This document shows, one piece after another, positions 28,060-36,900 of a DNA stretch of 64,000 nt. Numbering within the stretch: position 1 is the first letter of the stretch; each line of letters starts with the position of its first letter. A program made the position numbers and the translations under genes. Source of the stretch: Chryseobacterium daecheongense (lineage in GTDB: Bacteria > Bacteroidota > Bacteroidia > Flavobacteriales > Weeksellaceae); assembly GCF_003729955.1 (NCBI RefSeq), contig NZ_RJTX01000004.1, forward strand, positions 558,001-622,000, read 5' to 3'. Below the pieces are notes generated by a model. That model did no database searches, was not told where the DNA came from, and worked only from the letters and a program-made list of their open reading frames with translations.

Positions 28060-28111
28060 AATGTATTCACGTAAAAGTATCACATCATAAAATACTTTAC
28101 ATGAATACATT
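28060..28111. repeat. Long AT-rich inverted repeat between fbaA and accD
   Basis: The 21-base left arm (28060-28080, opening AATGTATTCACG) and the 20-base right arm (28092-28111, closing ATGAATACATT) are reverse complements with one mismatch and one single-base bulge, around an 11-base loop. It lies 10 bases past the fbaA stop. It could form an mRNA 3' end for fbaA or a leader structure for accD. No T run follows. Confidence 0.7.
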
Positions 28112-28140
28112 TTACATTTATACATTAATACAAGCAAAAA

Positions 28141-28995
28141 ATGGCATTCGACTGGTTTAAAAGAAAAGCAAAAAACATTACCACCTCTACTGATGAAAAA
28201 AAGGATGTTCCCAAAGGACTTTGGCATCAGACACCATCAGGAAAGATCGTGGAACATGAAGAATTGAAGAGAAATAATTATGTTTCTCCGGAAGACGGAT
28301 TTCATGTAAGAATAGGAAGTGCAGAATTTTTTGACATCCTTTTTGACGAAGGTAAATTCACTGAACTGGATGCTAATGTTGAAAGTATTGATATCCTGAA
28401 CTTTAAAGACACTAAACCTTATGTTGACCGTCTAAAAGAAGTAAAAGCCAAAACTAAACTTACAGACTCTATCAGAAATGCTGTAGGAACCGTAAATGGA
28501 ACCAAAATGGTAGTTTCCTGTATGGATTTTGCCTTTATTGGTGGATCTTTAGGTTCTGTAATGGGAGAAAAGATCAGAAGAGCAGTAGATTATTGCATCG
28601 CCAATAAACTTCCTTATATGATCATCTGCCAGTCTGGTGGAGCAAGAATGCAGGAAGCAACTTACTCTCTAATGCAGTTGGCAAAAGTACAGGCAAAATT
28701 AGCTCAGCTTTCAGAAGCAGGACTTTTATATATCGCTTACCTTTGCGACCCTACATTTGGAGGAATTACCGCTTCTTTCGCTATGACAGCGGACATTATT
28801 ATGGCTGAACCAGGAGCACTGATCGGTTTTGCAGGACCAAGGGTTATCCGTGAAACTATCGGTAGAGATTTACCGGAAGGATTCCAGACCTCAGAATTCC
28901 TACAGGAAAAAGGATTCGTTGATTTTATTGTCAAAAGAACTGAAATCAAAGACACTGTAGCAAAAACAGTGAATTTATTAGCGGTAAACGCATAA
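28141..28995 (+). CDS. accD: Acetyl-CoA carboxylase carboxyltransferase subunit beta, zinc ribbon lost
   Basis: 284 residues. AccD with AccA transfers the carboxyl group from carboxybiotin to acetyl-CoA, giving malonyl-CoA for fatty acid synthesis. Crotonase-type motifs are clear: SGGARMQEA (about 162-170), GGITASFAM and [13 protein letters not shown]. The N-terminus aligns with other AccD proteins ([11 protein letters not shown] ... [13 protein letters not shown]), but none of the four zinc-ribbon cysteines of the E. coli protein is present in the first 100 residues. I recall the same loss in other flavobacteria. Otherwise complete. Confidence 0.95.
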   Translation: MAFDWFKRKAKNITTSTDEKKDVPKGLWHQTPSGKIVEHEELKRNNYVSPEDGFHVRIGSAEFFDILFDEGKFTELDANVESIDILNFKDTKPYVDRLKEVKAKTKLTDSIRNAVGTVNGTKMVVSCMDFAFIGGSLGSVMGEKIRRAVDYCIANKLPYMIICQSGGARMQEATYSLMQLAKVQAKLAQLSEAGLLYIAYLCDPTFGGITASFAMTADIIMAEPGALIGFAGPRVIRETIGRDLPEGFQTSEFLQEKGFVDFIVKRTEIKDTVAKTVNLLAVNA

Positions 28996-29016
28996 ATTTT
29001 GTAACAAAAACAATAT

Positions 29017-29047
29017 AATCTCTCTCTAATTAGGGAGAGATTTTTAT
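29017..29047 (+). terminator. Terminator after accD
   Basis: The stem AATCTCTC/GAGAGATT with a 10-base loop is followed by TTTTATTT. It ends 3 to 8 bases before the next ATG, so the next gene either has its own start inside this structure or depends on readthrough. Confidence 0.75.
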
Positions 29048-29049
29048 TT

Positions 29050-29556
29050 ATGAGGACTTTCAATATATTTTTCAGGACCATACGTACGTTGAGTTTCAAA
29101 AAAATTCTTCGGTTGTTATCCCTTGTTCTTCCCCATCCTCTTTTTTCTTTGCTTAGCTTTCATGCCACCGTACAAGCATTTTCCATTGCTCAGAAAAGAT
29201 TTCCGGACAGCGCTTCCAATAACGGAGTAGGTAACGCTTTCAGACATGCACTTTGGTGCTGTTTTATCATGATGTATTGCTGCAAGGTATCTTCCCCTCA
29301 AAAAGCTCTGAATTTCTGCAAAAGAATAACAGATATGCACGAGGAACTCTTTCCCAATGAACCATTGGAAACCAAAATGGATCTTCATAATAACAAAATA
29401 GGCATGGATTACTTCGTGGAGCTTTTACCAGGAATACACCGCCAGTTTTTTGAGAAAGGATTTTTTATTGATGCTTTGCTAAAAAAAACAGAAAATGCAA
29501 AAATCTTAAAAAGCCTGGATGATAATTTTGAGGGGGATCTTGTATATCTTCGGTAG
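29050..29556 (+). CDS. DUF6973-like protein
   Basis: 168 residues. The segment NNGVGNAFRHALW (about residues 57-69) with later MHEELFPN and MDLHNNKIGMD recalls the DUF6973 family, in which conserved His residues in xxFRHAxW and DLHNN may bind a metal. The N-terminal 45 residues are basic then hydrophobic and may be a membrane anchor. The ATG lies directly behind the accD terminator, leaving almost no leader. Function unknown. Confidence 0.75.
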   Translation: MRTFNIFFRTIRTLSFKKILRLLSLVLPHPLFSLLSFHATVQAFSIAQKRFPDSASNNGVGNAFRHALWCCFIMMYCCKVSSPQKALNFCKRITDMHEELFPNEPLETKMDLHNNKIGMDYFVELLPGIHRQFFEKGFFIDALLKKTENAKILKSLDDNFEGDLVYLR

Positions 29557-29613
29557 AAGTAGTTTTCATAACATTAATTTTATTATCTTTTCTAAAAATT
29601 TAATTCAAAACAA

Positions 29614-31017
29614 ATGGTTCTCAGCAGAATTTGGTCGGCTTTTATTATCATAGCCATTGCTATTGCAAGTATAAAATATATTTCTTCAGGTAATTACAAG
29701 ACCATTTTCAATGATATGGTGGTTGGAAAAGGAGGTGATACGGTGCAGATTGCCACTCAGAAGATGAATACGCTCTCTCCCGTTGTTAGAGACAGCCTGA
29801 TGAAAAACCCGGATTTTGCAGACAATAGAATTCATTATAAAACAGATTCTTTGCAACAAGATGTAAAAGTCTACAGAGTTCAGGAAGCTGATGGAGTGAT
29901 CGGAACGTCTGAAACTGCAGTGAAGATCTGTATTGGTTTGATTGGAATTATGACCTTATTCATGGGCTTTATGAGTATTGCTGAAAAAGCCGGCGGGATT
30001 AATCTTCTGAGCCGTTTTATTCAGCCTTTCTTTTCAAAGCTTTTCCCTGAAATTCCTAAAAACCATCCTGCTTTCGGGCATATGCTGATGAATTTCAGCG
30101 CCAATCTTTTAGGACTGGATAACGCAGCAACTCCTTTCGGTCTGAAAGCGATGGAAAGTTTACAGACTTTGAACCCCAATAAAGATACCGCAAGCAATTC
30201 ACAGATCATGTTCCTTTGCCTTCATGCGGGAGGAATGACTTTGATTCCGGTTTCTATTATTGCCATAAGAGCTTCAATGGGATCCAAAACCCCGACAGAT
30301 ATTTTCCTTCCCTGTATGATTGCCACATTTACGGCTACTTTAGCAGCAATGATTATTGTTTCTCTGTATCAGAAGATTAATTTGCTTCGTCCTGTTGTTA
30401 TTGGATATGTAGGAGGAATTTCCATGATTATCGGACTTCTTGTTTGGTATTTGGTGCAGCTCAGCAAAGATGAGTTGGATACTTTCAGTAAAATTTTAAG
30501 TAACGGGCTTATCCTTTTCATATTCTTAGCTATAGTTCTGGGAGCGGTCTATAAAAAGATTAATGTTTTTGACGCTTTTATTGATGGCGCAAAAGAAGGC
30601 TTCACGACCTGCGTCAAAATTATTCCTTACCTGGTTGGAATGCTGATTGCCATTTCTCTTTTAAGAACATCAGGCGTATTTGACGTGATCATTGACGGAA
30701 TGAAATGGGTGGCCCATATTGCGAATTTAGACACCCGATTTGTAGACGGGCTTCCAACGGCCTTAATCAAACCTTTATCCGGTTCCGGAGCAAGAGGAAT
30801 GATGGTAGATACGATGTCAACTTTCGGAGCAGATAGTTTCCAAGGAAAATTGGCTGCGGTACTTCAGGGAAGCTCAGATACGACGTTTTACGTGATTGCG
30901 GTTTACTTTGGGGCCGTAGCTGTCAAAAATACGAGATACACGGTAATTGCTATGCTTTTGGCCGATTTAGTGGGAATTATTACTTCGATTGCTTTAGCTT
31001 ATCTGTTTTTTGCGTAA
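29614..31017 (+). CDS. Nucleoside-recognition (Gate) domain membrane protein, SpmA-SpmB-like fusion
   Basis: 467 residues with about ten membrane helices. It contains two Gate domains: FMGFMSIAEKAGGINLLSR ... NFSANLLGLDNAATPFGLKAM in the first half (like SpmA) and DAFIDGAKEGFTTCVKIIPYLVGM ... GSSDTTFYVIAVYFGAVAVKNTRY in the second (like SpmB). In Bacillus, SpmA and SpmB are separate spore-maturation proteins; in non-sporulating Bacteroidota they appear fused and their substrate is unknown. A loop of about 100 residues follows the first helix. Followed directly by the gene at 31018. Confidence 0.88.
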   Translation: MVLSRIWSAFIIIAIAIASIKYISSGNYKTIFNDMVVGKGGDTVQIATQKMNTLSPVVRDSLMKNPDFADNRIHYKTDSLQQDVKVYRVQEADGVIGTSETAVKICIGLIGIMTLFMGFMSIAEKAGGINLLSRFIQPFFSKLFPEIPKNHPAFGHMLMNFSANLLGLDNAATPFGLKAMESLQTLNPNKDTASNSQIMFLCLHAGGMTLIPVSIIAIRASMGSKTPTDIFLPCMIATFTATLAAMIIVSLYQKINLLRPVVIGYVGGISMIIGLLVWYLVQLSKDELDTFSKILSNGLILFIFLAIVLGAVYKKINVFDAFIDGAKEGFTTCVKIIPYLVGMLIAISLLRTSGVFDVIIDGMKWVAHIANLDTRFVDGLPTALIKPLSGSGARGMMVDTMSTFGADSFQGKLAAVLQGSSDTTFYVIAVYFGAVAVKNTRYTVIAMLLADLVGIITSIALAYLFFA

Positions 31018-31323
31018 GTGATGAAAGAAGAAGATCAAAATATATTTGAAAAATCCACTGAGGTGATTGGTGGTTTCCAGATTTTCTTATCCCCTTTTTT
31101 AATTGCGGTAATAATTGCTGCAATCATATATTTCACTAATCCTAATACCATAACATTGATTATTGCAGTTGTTATTACCATTTTAGGAATTATTCTGGGG
31201 ATAAAACTCGCCTCAAAAATTTATAAAAGTAAAGAAGGAACAATCCATTTTGTTTCCCGCACAGCTGCAACTCCCGAAATTGATGAATTAAACAAAAAAG
31301 AAAAAAAACATGATCCAAGATAA
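31018..31323 (+). CDS. Small membrane protein of unknown function
   Basis: 101 residues with two hydrophobic helices (about 22-42 and 45-65), an acidic N-terminus and a lysine-rich tail. The ATG follows the Gate-protein stop with no gap and the 3' end overlaps the next gene by 14 bases, so all three are probably one operon. No family recognised. Confidence 0.7.
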   Translation: MMKEEDQNIFEKSTEVIGGFQIFLSPFLIAVIIAAIIYFTNPNTITLIIAVVITILGIILGIKLASKIYKSKEGTIHFVSRTAATPEIDELNKKEKKHDPR

Positions 31324-31702
31324 AGACTTCACCCTAAGACTCATCCGTCAGTTAACCCAAGCCTTAGAAAAACTGATATTAGATAAACCTGACGAAAGTT
31401 TAATGCAAAAAGAACTAGACTTTGATTCTTTGATGAAAGATATTTTCAAGATGAACTTCTCAGATGTCTCCTCTAAAACAAAAGAAGAACTGATTGAAAT
31501 GGTCAATGAGAGACAGGAAAGGGATTACAAAGATTATTACGAAATGCTTGGAAACCTTTTTTATTTTAAAGGAAGAGAATCCAATAATACGGACTTTCTG
31601 GATAAGGCAAAAACATTCTACGAAAGGTATCTTCAGACAAGCGGAATCTTTGCTCTTCCGGTTATCAACAGAATCAACGAAATAAAAAAAGCACTTGAAT
31701 AA
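31310..31702 (+). CDS. Small helical protein, DUF6483-like
   Basis: 130 residues, soluble and rich in Lys/Glu. The opening DFTLRLIRQLTQALEKLIL and the C-terminal helix pair KAKTFYERYLQTSGIFALPVINRINEI resemble the DUF6483 group or TPR-like small proteins; this is a weak resemblance. It overlaps the preceding gene by 14 bases, and its stop lies in the loop of the downstream terminator. Function unknown. Confidence 0.65.
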   Translation: MIQDKDFTLRLIRQLTQALEKLILDKPDESLMQKELDFDSLMKDIFKMNFSDVSSKTKEELIEMVNERQERDYKDYYEMLGNLFYFKGRESNNTDFLDKAKTFYERYLQTSGIFALPVINRINEIKKALE

Positions 31703-31720
31703 AGTGCTTTTGTATTTTTA
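31688..31720. terminator. Terminator shared by convergent genes
   Basis: The stem AAAGCACTT/AAGTGCTTT is followed by TGTATTTTT on the plus strand and preceded by an A run that serves the minus strand. It sits between the DUF6483-like gene (plus) and the TonB-like gene (minus). Confidence 0.8.
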
Positions 31721-32599
31721 GAAAGTAATTTTATACGTTCCGGTAGAAGAAACATTCGCCTTTTCAGCCTTCACATATTTCTTAACCCATGCTACTGAAG
31801 TGGAAGCGACACAAGGGTCTGAAATTCCACCAGATCTTCTTGCGGAAACTACATTTCCTACTTTGTCTACGGTATAAGCAATGGTAATAGAACCACTTGC
31901 TGTACAGTTATGTGAAGGTTGTGCTCCTCCTCTTCCCATTGTTCCGGGAATATAACCAACCAGTTTTCTATCTATTCCCACTTTACTATCTCCATTTCCG
32001 TCACCACCTAAAGGATCTCCGGCATTTCCAATTCCGGTACCTGTTCCCTGGCTTCCTGCTTTTGTCCCTCTTCCTTTTATTAAATTTCCTATGGCAGCAG
32101 TTCCTTTACCATCTCCACTTCCTGTCTTGGAATTGGCGGTTGTGGCAGATGCTTTCTTCGTATTTTTAGAGGCCGTACTTCCGGATGTAGTATTCTTTGT
32201 AGATTTAGATTCTTCTTTTTTAGGAACAGCAACCTTTGAATTATTTCCGGTAATAATTTTTTCTTTAGCCTCTGTTTTTTTAGTTTCAGGTTGTGGATCC
32301 GGTTTTATTACCGTTTTGGTTTCAGGAACAGCGGCTTCTACAGGCTCTGGAGTAATCTCTTCAGCGGTTGCAGCAAGGCTTCCTTCCTGTTCTGCGGGTT
32401 CTTCAACTCCATTCCCGTTTCTGTTGTCTCCGAAATTAACCAACATCGTTGTCACAATTTCGGGCTCCTGTTCCAGTTCAGGCTTTAGCTTATATAGAAA
32501 AACAAAAAGCAAAATCGCAGACCAGATGAGAATAGAAAGCACACCGCTTTTTATCCTATCTCTGTTTTCTTCATTTTTGCTTATGATATAATTTTTCAT
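31718..32599 (-). CDS. TonB/TolA-like energy transducer
   Basis: 293 residues. One N-terminal membrane helix (about 20-38, SILIWSAILLFVFLYKL) is followed by a long Glu/Pro and Lys/Ser/Gly-rich spanner (about 60-210) and a C-terminal TonB-like domain (ASGSITIAYTVDKVGNVVSARRSGG). It should couple the inner-membrane proton motive force, through the adjacent ExbB-ExbD proteins, to an outer-membrane partner. Low-complexity Gly-Thr-Lys repeats are strong. Third gene of the operon 33790-31718. Confidence 0.85.
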   Translation of the reverse strand: MKNYIISKNEENRDRIKSGVLSILIWSAILLFVFLYKLKPELEQEPEIVTTMLVNFGDNRNGNGVEEPAEQEGSLAATAEEITPEPVEAAVPETKTVIKPDPQPETKKTEAKEKIITGNNSKVAVPKKEESKSTKNTTSGSTASKNTKKASATTANSKTGSGDGKGTAAIGNLIKGRGTKAGSQGTGTGIGNAGDPLGGDGNGDSKVGIDRKLVGYIPGTMGRGGAQPSHNCTASGSITIAYTVDKVGNVVSARRSGGISDPCVASTSVAWVKKYVKAEKANVSSTGTYKITF

Positions 32600-32623
32600 T
32601 GTATTACCTCCTGTGATACAGGT

Positions 32624-33022
32624 TTATTTATCTTTTACGGTTGCAATAGCGATATTAAACTTATACTTTTCCGCAATTTCCATCACAAAAACAACGTCTT
32701 TATGCATGGTATTTTCATCGGCTCTTATGGTAAAAGATTTATTCGTCTGATTTGCTAATTTATTGGAGATTGTTGTCTCCAGCTGTTGTCTCTCGACCGG
32801 CTGATCATCCACATAATACGTCCCATCCGGTTTGATACTTACCGTAAGGGGATTTGGGATATTATCATCAACGGCTCCGGTTTTTGGTAATTTAACATCA
32901 ATCGCACTCTGATTAGCAGCGGATGAAGTTACCATAAAGAAGATCAGCATTAGCAAGATAACATCTGTCATCGCAGCTAAACTGAATTCCGGGTTTGCTT
33001 TATTTCTTCTTTGAATTTTCAT
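32624..33022 (-). CDS. exbD: ExbD/TolR-type biopolymer transport protein
   Basis: 132 residues. The N-terminal transmembrane helix carries the proton-conducting Asp in AAMTDVILLMLIFFMVTSS (about residues 17-35), the ExbD/TolR signature. The periplasmic domain follows. It is the second component of the motor, between the ExbB and TonB-like genes (63 and 24-base gaps). Confidence 0.92.
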   Translation of the reverse strand: MKIQRRNKANPEFSLAAMTDVILLMLIFFMVTSSAANQSAIDVKLPKTGAVDDNIPNPLTVSIKPDGTYYVDDQPVERQQLETTISNKLANQTNKSFTIRADENTMHKDVVFVMEIAEKYKFNIAIATVKDK

Positions 33023-33085
33023 CTGTTTACTTTCTGTTGTTTTTTAATTCGTCAGATGTAACCTTTCGGTTTCATAAAACAAGAA

Positions 33086-33790
33086 TTATAAAGGTTTGTT
33101 GATAAGATCTAAAAATTCTCCGGACATATTCTGAGCTCTCAATACAAACTTATCTATCCTCGTTAAAAGCAGGTTATAGAAAAAGTTCGCAGGGATAGCT
33201 ACCGCAAGACCTACTGCAGTTTGTCCCAACGCGGTATAAATACCTTCGGAAAGTGTTTTAGGAGAGAATGAGCCTGTTGCATGAGATAGGTTAAAGAATG
33301 CAATAATCATCCCGATTACCGTTCCTAAAAGTCCTAACATCGGAGCAATACTTGGCACTACCGCCAAAAGATTAAGATTTTTCTCCATATTGGCTACTTC
33401 CACTTGTGCCTGAGCTTCCATGGCACTTACAATATCAGAAACTGGTCTTCCTAACCTGGAAATTCCTTTTTCTAAAATCCTTCCTTCAGGAGAGTTCTGT
33501 CTTTTGCAGTAATCTGCTGCTGATTCAATTCTCCCTTCTTTGATGAAGTCTTCGATATTATCCATAAAATTGGAATCTGTTTTGGAAGTCAGCCTTTTGA
33601 TAAAGAAAAACCTTTCAAAGAACAGATATACAGAAAATACACCCAACAGTAACACCGTTACCATTACTATTTTGGCGAAAGCTCCACCATGAAACATGAT
33701 TTTCCAAAATGAGAATTCTAAATCGTCTGTAGCCGCTACAGGTGCAGTAATTTGTGCAAATAAAATCTGAGTAAGTTCCGTTAACAGCAT
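33086..33790 (-). CDS. exbB: ExbB/TolQ/MotA-type proton channel protein
   Basis: 234 residues with three membrane helices (about 35-58, 142-165 and 187-208). The helix 2-3 segment LAVVPSIAPMLGLLGTVIGMI followed by ALGQTAVGLAVAIPANFFYN is the MotA/TolQ/ExbB family signature. It forms the stator pentamer that drives TonB-like partners. First gene of the motor operon. A TATTTTTG -7 box lies 30 bases upstream. Confidence 0.93.
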   Translation of the reverse strand: MLLTELTQILFAQITAPVAATDDLEFSFWKIMFHGGAFAKIVMVTVLLLGVFSVYLFFERFFFIKRLTSKTDSNFMDNIEDFIKEGRIESAADYCKRQNSPEGRILEKGISRLGRPVSDIVSAMEAQAQVEVANMEKNLNLLAVVPSIAPMLGLLGTVIGMIIAFFNLSHATGSFSPKTLSEGIYTALGQTAVGLAVAIPANFFYNLLLTRIDKFVLRAQNMSGEFLDLINKPL

Positions 33791-33819
33791 TAAAGTGTAT
33801 TTTTTTATGGTTTAAACGA

Positions 33820-33827
33820 CAAAAATA
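33820..33827 (-). promoter_or_regulatory. -7 box of the exbB operon
   Basis: TATTTTTG on the minus strand, 29 bases before the exbB start. No TTG at the expected distance. Confidence 0.4.
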
Positions 33828-33960
33828 AAGGAATATTATTAATTGATCTCTTAAAAATTGCTTAAAAACAACTTAAATTTATGTTATCAACATAAAAGCA
33901 AATTTCTTTCCAAAACAGCTTTGAAAAGAAATTCGATATAAAAAAATATTGATTGGAGAC

Positions 33961-34422
33961 TTATTCTTCGTCTACTTCAATATCATCTTGCTTAAATTCA
34001 CATTTTAATCTGAAAGGAATCGGAGTATCAGATCCTGTGTAGAAATCATCAATGGTTCCCTTCCAGATTACCTGAAGCTCTCCTTCTTCATTTCTTTCAA
34101 ATACGAGCTCATTATCATAGATATAAGCATCTTCATCATCAAAAAGATCTACTTCCGTATACGTTTCATCGTCGGAATCCGTGATCTGAATTGTTTTTCC
34201 TTCAATTTCTCCCGATTCTATAGGGAAATCAAAAACTTCAAGCGAAAGCTGTGGAAAATTGTATTGCAAAGAATCATCATCTACATGATCCAAACTGTCA
34301 TCCGTGATAATTTCAACCTCAAGAAAATGTTGCTGGTTACTATAGACCGCTTTACAATAAGTATTTCTGATATTGTATTTTAGCGTTTCTTCCGGATGGT
34401 AAATCTTTAAAATCCCTTTCAT
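33961..34422 (-). CDS. Conserved acidic protein of unknown function
   Basis: 153 residues, strongly acidic (runs such as DDSLDHVDDDSL and DSDDETYTEVDLFDDEDAY), no signal peptide, probably all-beta and cytoplasmic. I do not recognise a family. Divergent from the DUF885 gene. Confidence 0.7.
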   Translation of the reverse strand: MKGILKIYHPEETLKYNIRNTYCKAVYSNQQHFLEVEIITDDSLDHVDDDSLQYNFPQLSLEVFDFPIESGEIEGKTIQITDSDDETYTEVDLFDDEDAYIYDNELVFERNEEGELQVIWKGTIDDFYTGSDTPIPFRLKCEFKQDDIEVDEE

Positions 34423-34564
34423 TGTGTCTTAAAAAAAGAACTGTAATAGTATGAGTGTTAAACGTTTTCAACAAAGATAAAAAATTGATTGAAAGTGAAA
34501 AATATTTTGAAAAAATAATTTTCAAAATCAGCAGTACAGATCCTCTGGTTATCTTAATATTACT

Positions 34565-34572
34565 TACTTTTG
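34565..34572 (+). promoter_or_regulatory. -7 box of the DUF885 gene
   Basis: TACTTTTG, 20 bases before the ATG at 34593. Its position inside the longer open frame supports the later start. No TTG at -33. Confidence 0.4.
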
Positions 34573-34592
34573 TTATCCTAAAGATCCTGAAA

Positions 34593-36389
34593 ATGAAAAA
34601 CATTTTATCTAAAAGTATTGTAGGCATAGGCCTCGCTATAAGTTTAGTTTCTTGTAAAAAATCGGATTCGCCTTTAACGAAGGTGACGCCTACCAATTTA
34701 GACTCTATTGCTTCCAACTATTATGAGCAATATTTAAAATTATATCCTTTAGATGCTACCTCTCAAGGAGACACAAGGTACAATGATCAATTGCCGATCA
34801 ATATTGATAAAGATTTTATTTCAGGGGAAATTGCTTTTTATAATTCTGTTCAGAAACAACTGGAGCAGGTGGATTACAAAGGCCTATCGGATGAAGACAA
34901 AGTAGTATATGATGTTCTGGATTATACTTTGAAAGATAAAATTGAAGCTTACGCCTATCACCCGGAATACATTCCTTTCACCCAGTTTGGAGGACTTCCG
35001 CTTACATTCCCTTTGTATGGAAGCGGACAAGGAAGCCAGCCGTTCAAAACAGCAAAAGATTATGACGATTGGCTAAAAAGAATGGAGAAATTCCCGGAAT
35101 GGATGGATGCAGCTATTGAAAACTTCCGTGAAGGAATTAATAACAAAGTGGTTCTTCCTAAAAAACTGGTAATCAAAATGATTCCTCAAATGAAATCGGA
35201 AGAGATCACAACGCCTGACTTTGAGAAGAATATTTTCTACGGTCCTATTAAAAATTTTCCAAAAGATTTCACTTTGGATCAAAAAGATAAGTATACAACA
35301 CTTTACAAAGAGGCAATATCTAAAAAAATCATTCCTGCTTACACGAAAATGGGAAATTTCCTTCAAACAGAATACTTGCCTAAAGCCAGAGAAACAGATG
35401 GTTACAATAGCTTACCTAAAGGAAATGACATCTATAAATATTATGTAAAAAGCTGGACGACAACAAATAAATCTCCTGAAGAGATCAATAAAATCGGGCT
35501 TCAGCAGGTTGCTATGCTTCGTTCCGAAATGGAAAAGGTAAAACAGCAGGTTGGTTTCACGGGAACATTGGAAGAATTCATCAATTTTGTAAAAACAGAT
35601 CCCAAAGCGATGCCTTACAAAACTTCAAAAGAAGTTTTAGATGGCTTTAACGGAATTTTAGCTAAAATAACCCCGAAACTGAAAACGATGTTCAGCGTAA
35701 CCCCGAAAACCAAGTTTGAAATCAGACAAACGGAAAAATTCAGGGAAGCAAGTGCAAGTGCGGAATATATCCAGGGAACGCCGGATGGCAAAAGACCGGG
35801 AATTTTCTATGTTCCTCTTCCGGATCCATCTAAATTTAATGTCACTTCAGGAATGGAGTCTCTTTTCCTTCATGAAGCTATTCCAGGACATCATTATCAG
35901 GTTTCTCTGCAACAGGAGAACACTAAACTTCCTAAATTTATGAGATTCGGATGGTTTGGTGCGTATGGAGAAGGATGGGCACATTATTGTGAAACATTAG
36001 GTCCGGAATTCGGTTTATATACGGATCCTTATCAAAAAATGGGATATTTAAGCGACCAAATGCTGAGAGCAGTAAGATTGGTTGTAGATACAGGATTGCA
36101 CACCGGAAAAATGACCAGAGAAGAGGCCATTAAATATTTCCTAAGCAATATTTCTTATGATGAGGCTGGTGCAACGGCGGAAGTAGAAAGATATATGGCC
36201 ATGCCGGGTCAGGCTTTAGGCTATAAGATCGGTTCTTTGAGAATCCGTGAATTGAGAGATCAGTATCAGAAACAATTGGGTAATAAATTCAGCCTGGCAA
36301 GTTTCCATGATGAAGTATTAAGCCAGGGTTGTCTTCCTTTAGATGTTCTGAACAGAAAAATGGAACTTTGGGCAAAAAAACAAAAATAA
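34593..36389 (+). CDS. DUF885 lipoprotein, probable metallopeptidase
   Basis: 598 residues from the ATG at 34593, chosen because it starts a lipoprotein signal (MKNILSKSIVGIGLAISLVSC, Cys21) and lies just behind a -7 box. The longer frame adds 46 residues without homology. The zinc-type motif FLHEAIPGHHYQ (His-Glu-x5-His-His) and the later MPGQALGYKIG are conserved in DUF885 proteins, which are predicted zinc peptidases. Periplasmic face, membrane anchored. Thirteen bases before the DinB-like gene. Confidence 0.9.
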   Translation: MKNILSKSIVGIGLAISLVSCKKSDSPLTKVTPTNLDSIASNYYEQYLKLYPLDATSQGDTRYNDQLPINIDKDFISGEIAFYNSVQKQLEQVDYKGLSDEDKVVYDVLDYTLKDKIEAYAYHPEYIPFTQFGGLPLTFPLYGSGQGSQPFKTAKDYDDWLKRMEKFPEWMDAAIENFREGINNKVVLPKKLVIKMIPQMKSEEITTPDFEKNIFYGPIKNFPKDFTLDQKDKYTTLYKEAISKKIIPAYTKMGNFLQTEYLPKARETDGYNSLPKGNDIYKYYVKSWTTTNKSPEEINKIGLQQVAMLRSEMEKVKQQVGFTGTLEEFINFVKTDPKAMPYKTSKEVLDGFNGILAKITPKLKTMFSVTPKTKFEIRQTEKFREASASAEYIQGTPDGKRPGIFYVPLPDPSKFNVTSGMESLFLHEAIPGHHYQVSLQQENTKLPKFMRFGWFGAYGEGWAHYCETLGPEFGLYTDPYQKMGYLSDQMLRAVRLVVDTGLHTGKMTREEAIKYFLSNISYDEAGATAEVERYMAMPGQALGYKIGSLRIRELRDQYQKQLGNKFSLASFHDEVLSQGCLPLDVLNRKMELWAKKQK

Positions 36390-36402
36390 TTTATTAATAG
36401 CC

Positions 36403-36846
36403 ATGATAGAAAGTCTGAAATCTCTTTATACAAGAGATTTAAATAAATTAAGAGCAGAAATTCTGTCTTACAACAATGAAAAGATCATTTGGAGTGTTGA
36501 CAAAAACATCTCCAATTCCGCGGGAAATTTATGCCTTCATTTGGTAGGAAACTTAAATCATTTTATAGGAACTGTTCTTGGAAATTCGGGTTATGTAAGA
36601 AACAGAGACCTTGAATTTTCATTGAAAAATATTCCCCGCCCGGAACTGATTGAAAAAATAGACAGAACTTTAGATATTGTCACTAAAACTCTCGATAAGC
36701 TCGATGAAGATGATTTGAAAAAAGAGTATCCCCTTGTTGTTTTTGAAAGCAAAATGTCAACAGAATATTTTTTGATTCACCTGCTTTCTCATTTGGATTA
36801 TCATTTGGGACAGATTAATTATCACAGAAGATTATTAGATAATTAA
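36403..36846 (+). CDS. DinB-like four-helix protein
   Basis: 147 residues. The pattern of His residues, LCLHLVGNLNHF (about residues 46-54) and FLIHLLSHLDYHLGQINYHR (about 125-144), is that of the DinB superfamily (DUF1572-like), where three His bind a metal. Members include thiol-dependent transferases such as bacillithiol transferases; the substrate here is unknown. It is probably cotranscribed with the DUF885 gene, followed by a strong terminator. Confidence 0.82.
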   Translation: MIESLKSLYTRDLNKLRAEILSYNNEKIIWSVDKNISNSAGNLCLHLVGNLNHFIGTVLGNSGYVRNRDLEFSLKNIPRPELIEKIDRTLDIVTKTLDKLDEDDLKKEYPLVVFESKMSTEYFLIHLLSHLDYHLGQINYHRRLLDN

Positions 36847-36870
36847 GAGTTTATCTTCTTTTACAAAAAT

Positions 36871-36900
36871 ACTCCCCTTCTTTGAAGGGGAATTTTTTTT
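36871..36900 (+). terminator. Terminator after the DinB-like gene
   Basis: The stem CCCCTTC/GAAGGGG with a 3-base loop is followed by AATTTTTTTT. The T run reaches into the convergent nth stop codon. Confidence 0.9.

Noticed and set aside
31018..31323. Possible phage holin
   Set aside because: Two helices and a charged tail fit superficially, but there are no phage genes nearby and the gene is abutted by a conserved SpmA/SpmB-like gene.
32091..32591. 166-residue open frame on the plus strand
   Set aside because: It lies antisense within the low-complexity spanner of the TonB-like gene; Ala/Val/Pro/Ser bias comes from the opposite strand's repeats.
34455..34592. Longer N-terminus for the DUF885 lipoprotein
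   Set aside because: The extra 46 residues precede a clean lipoprotein signal, and a TACTTTTG -7 box lies inside them.
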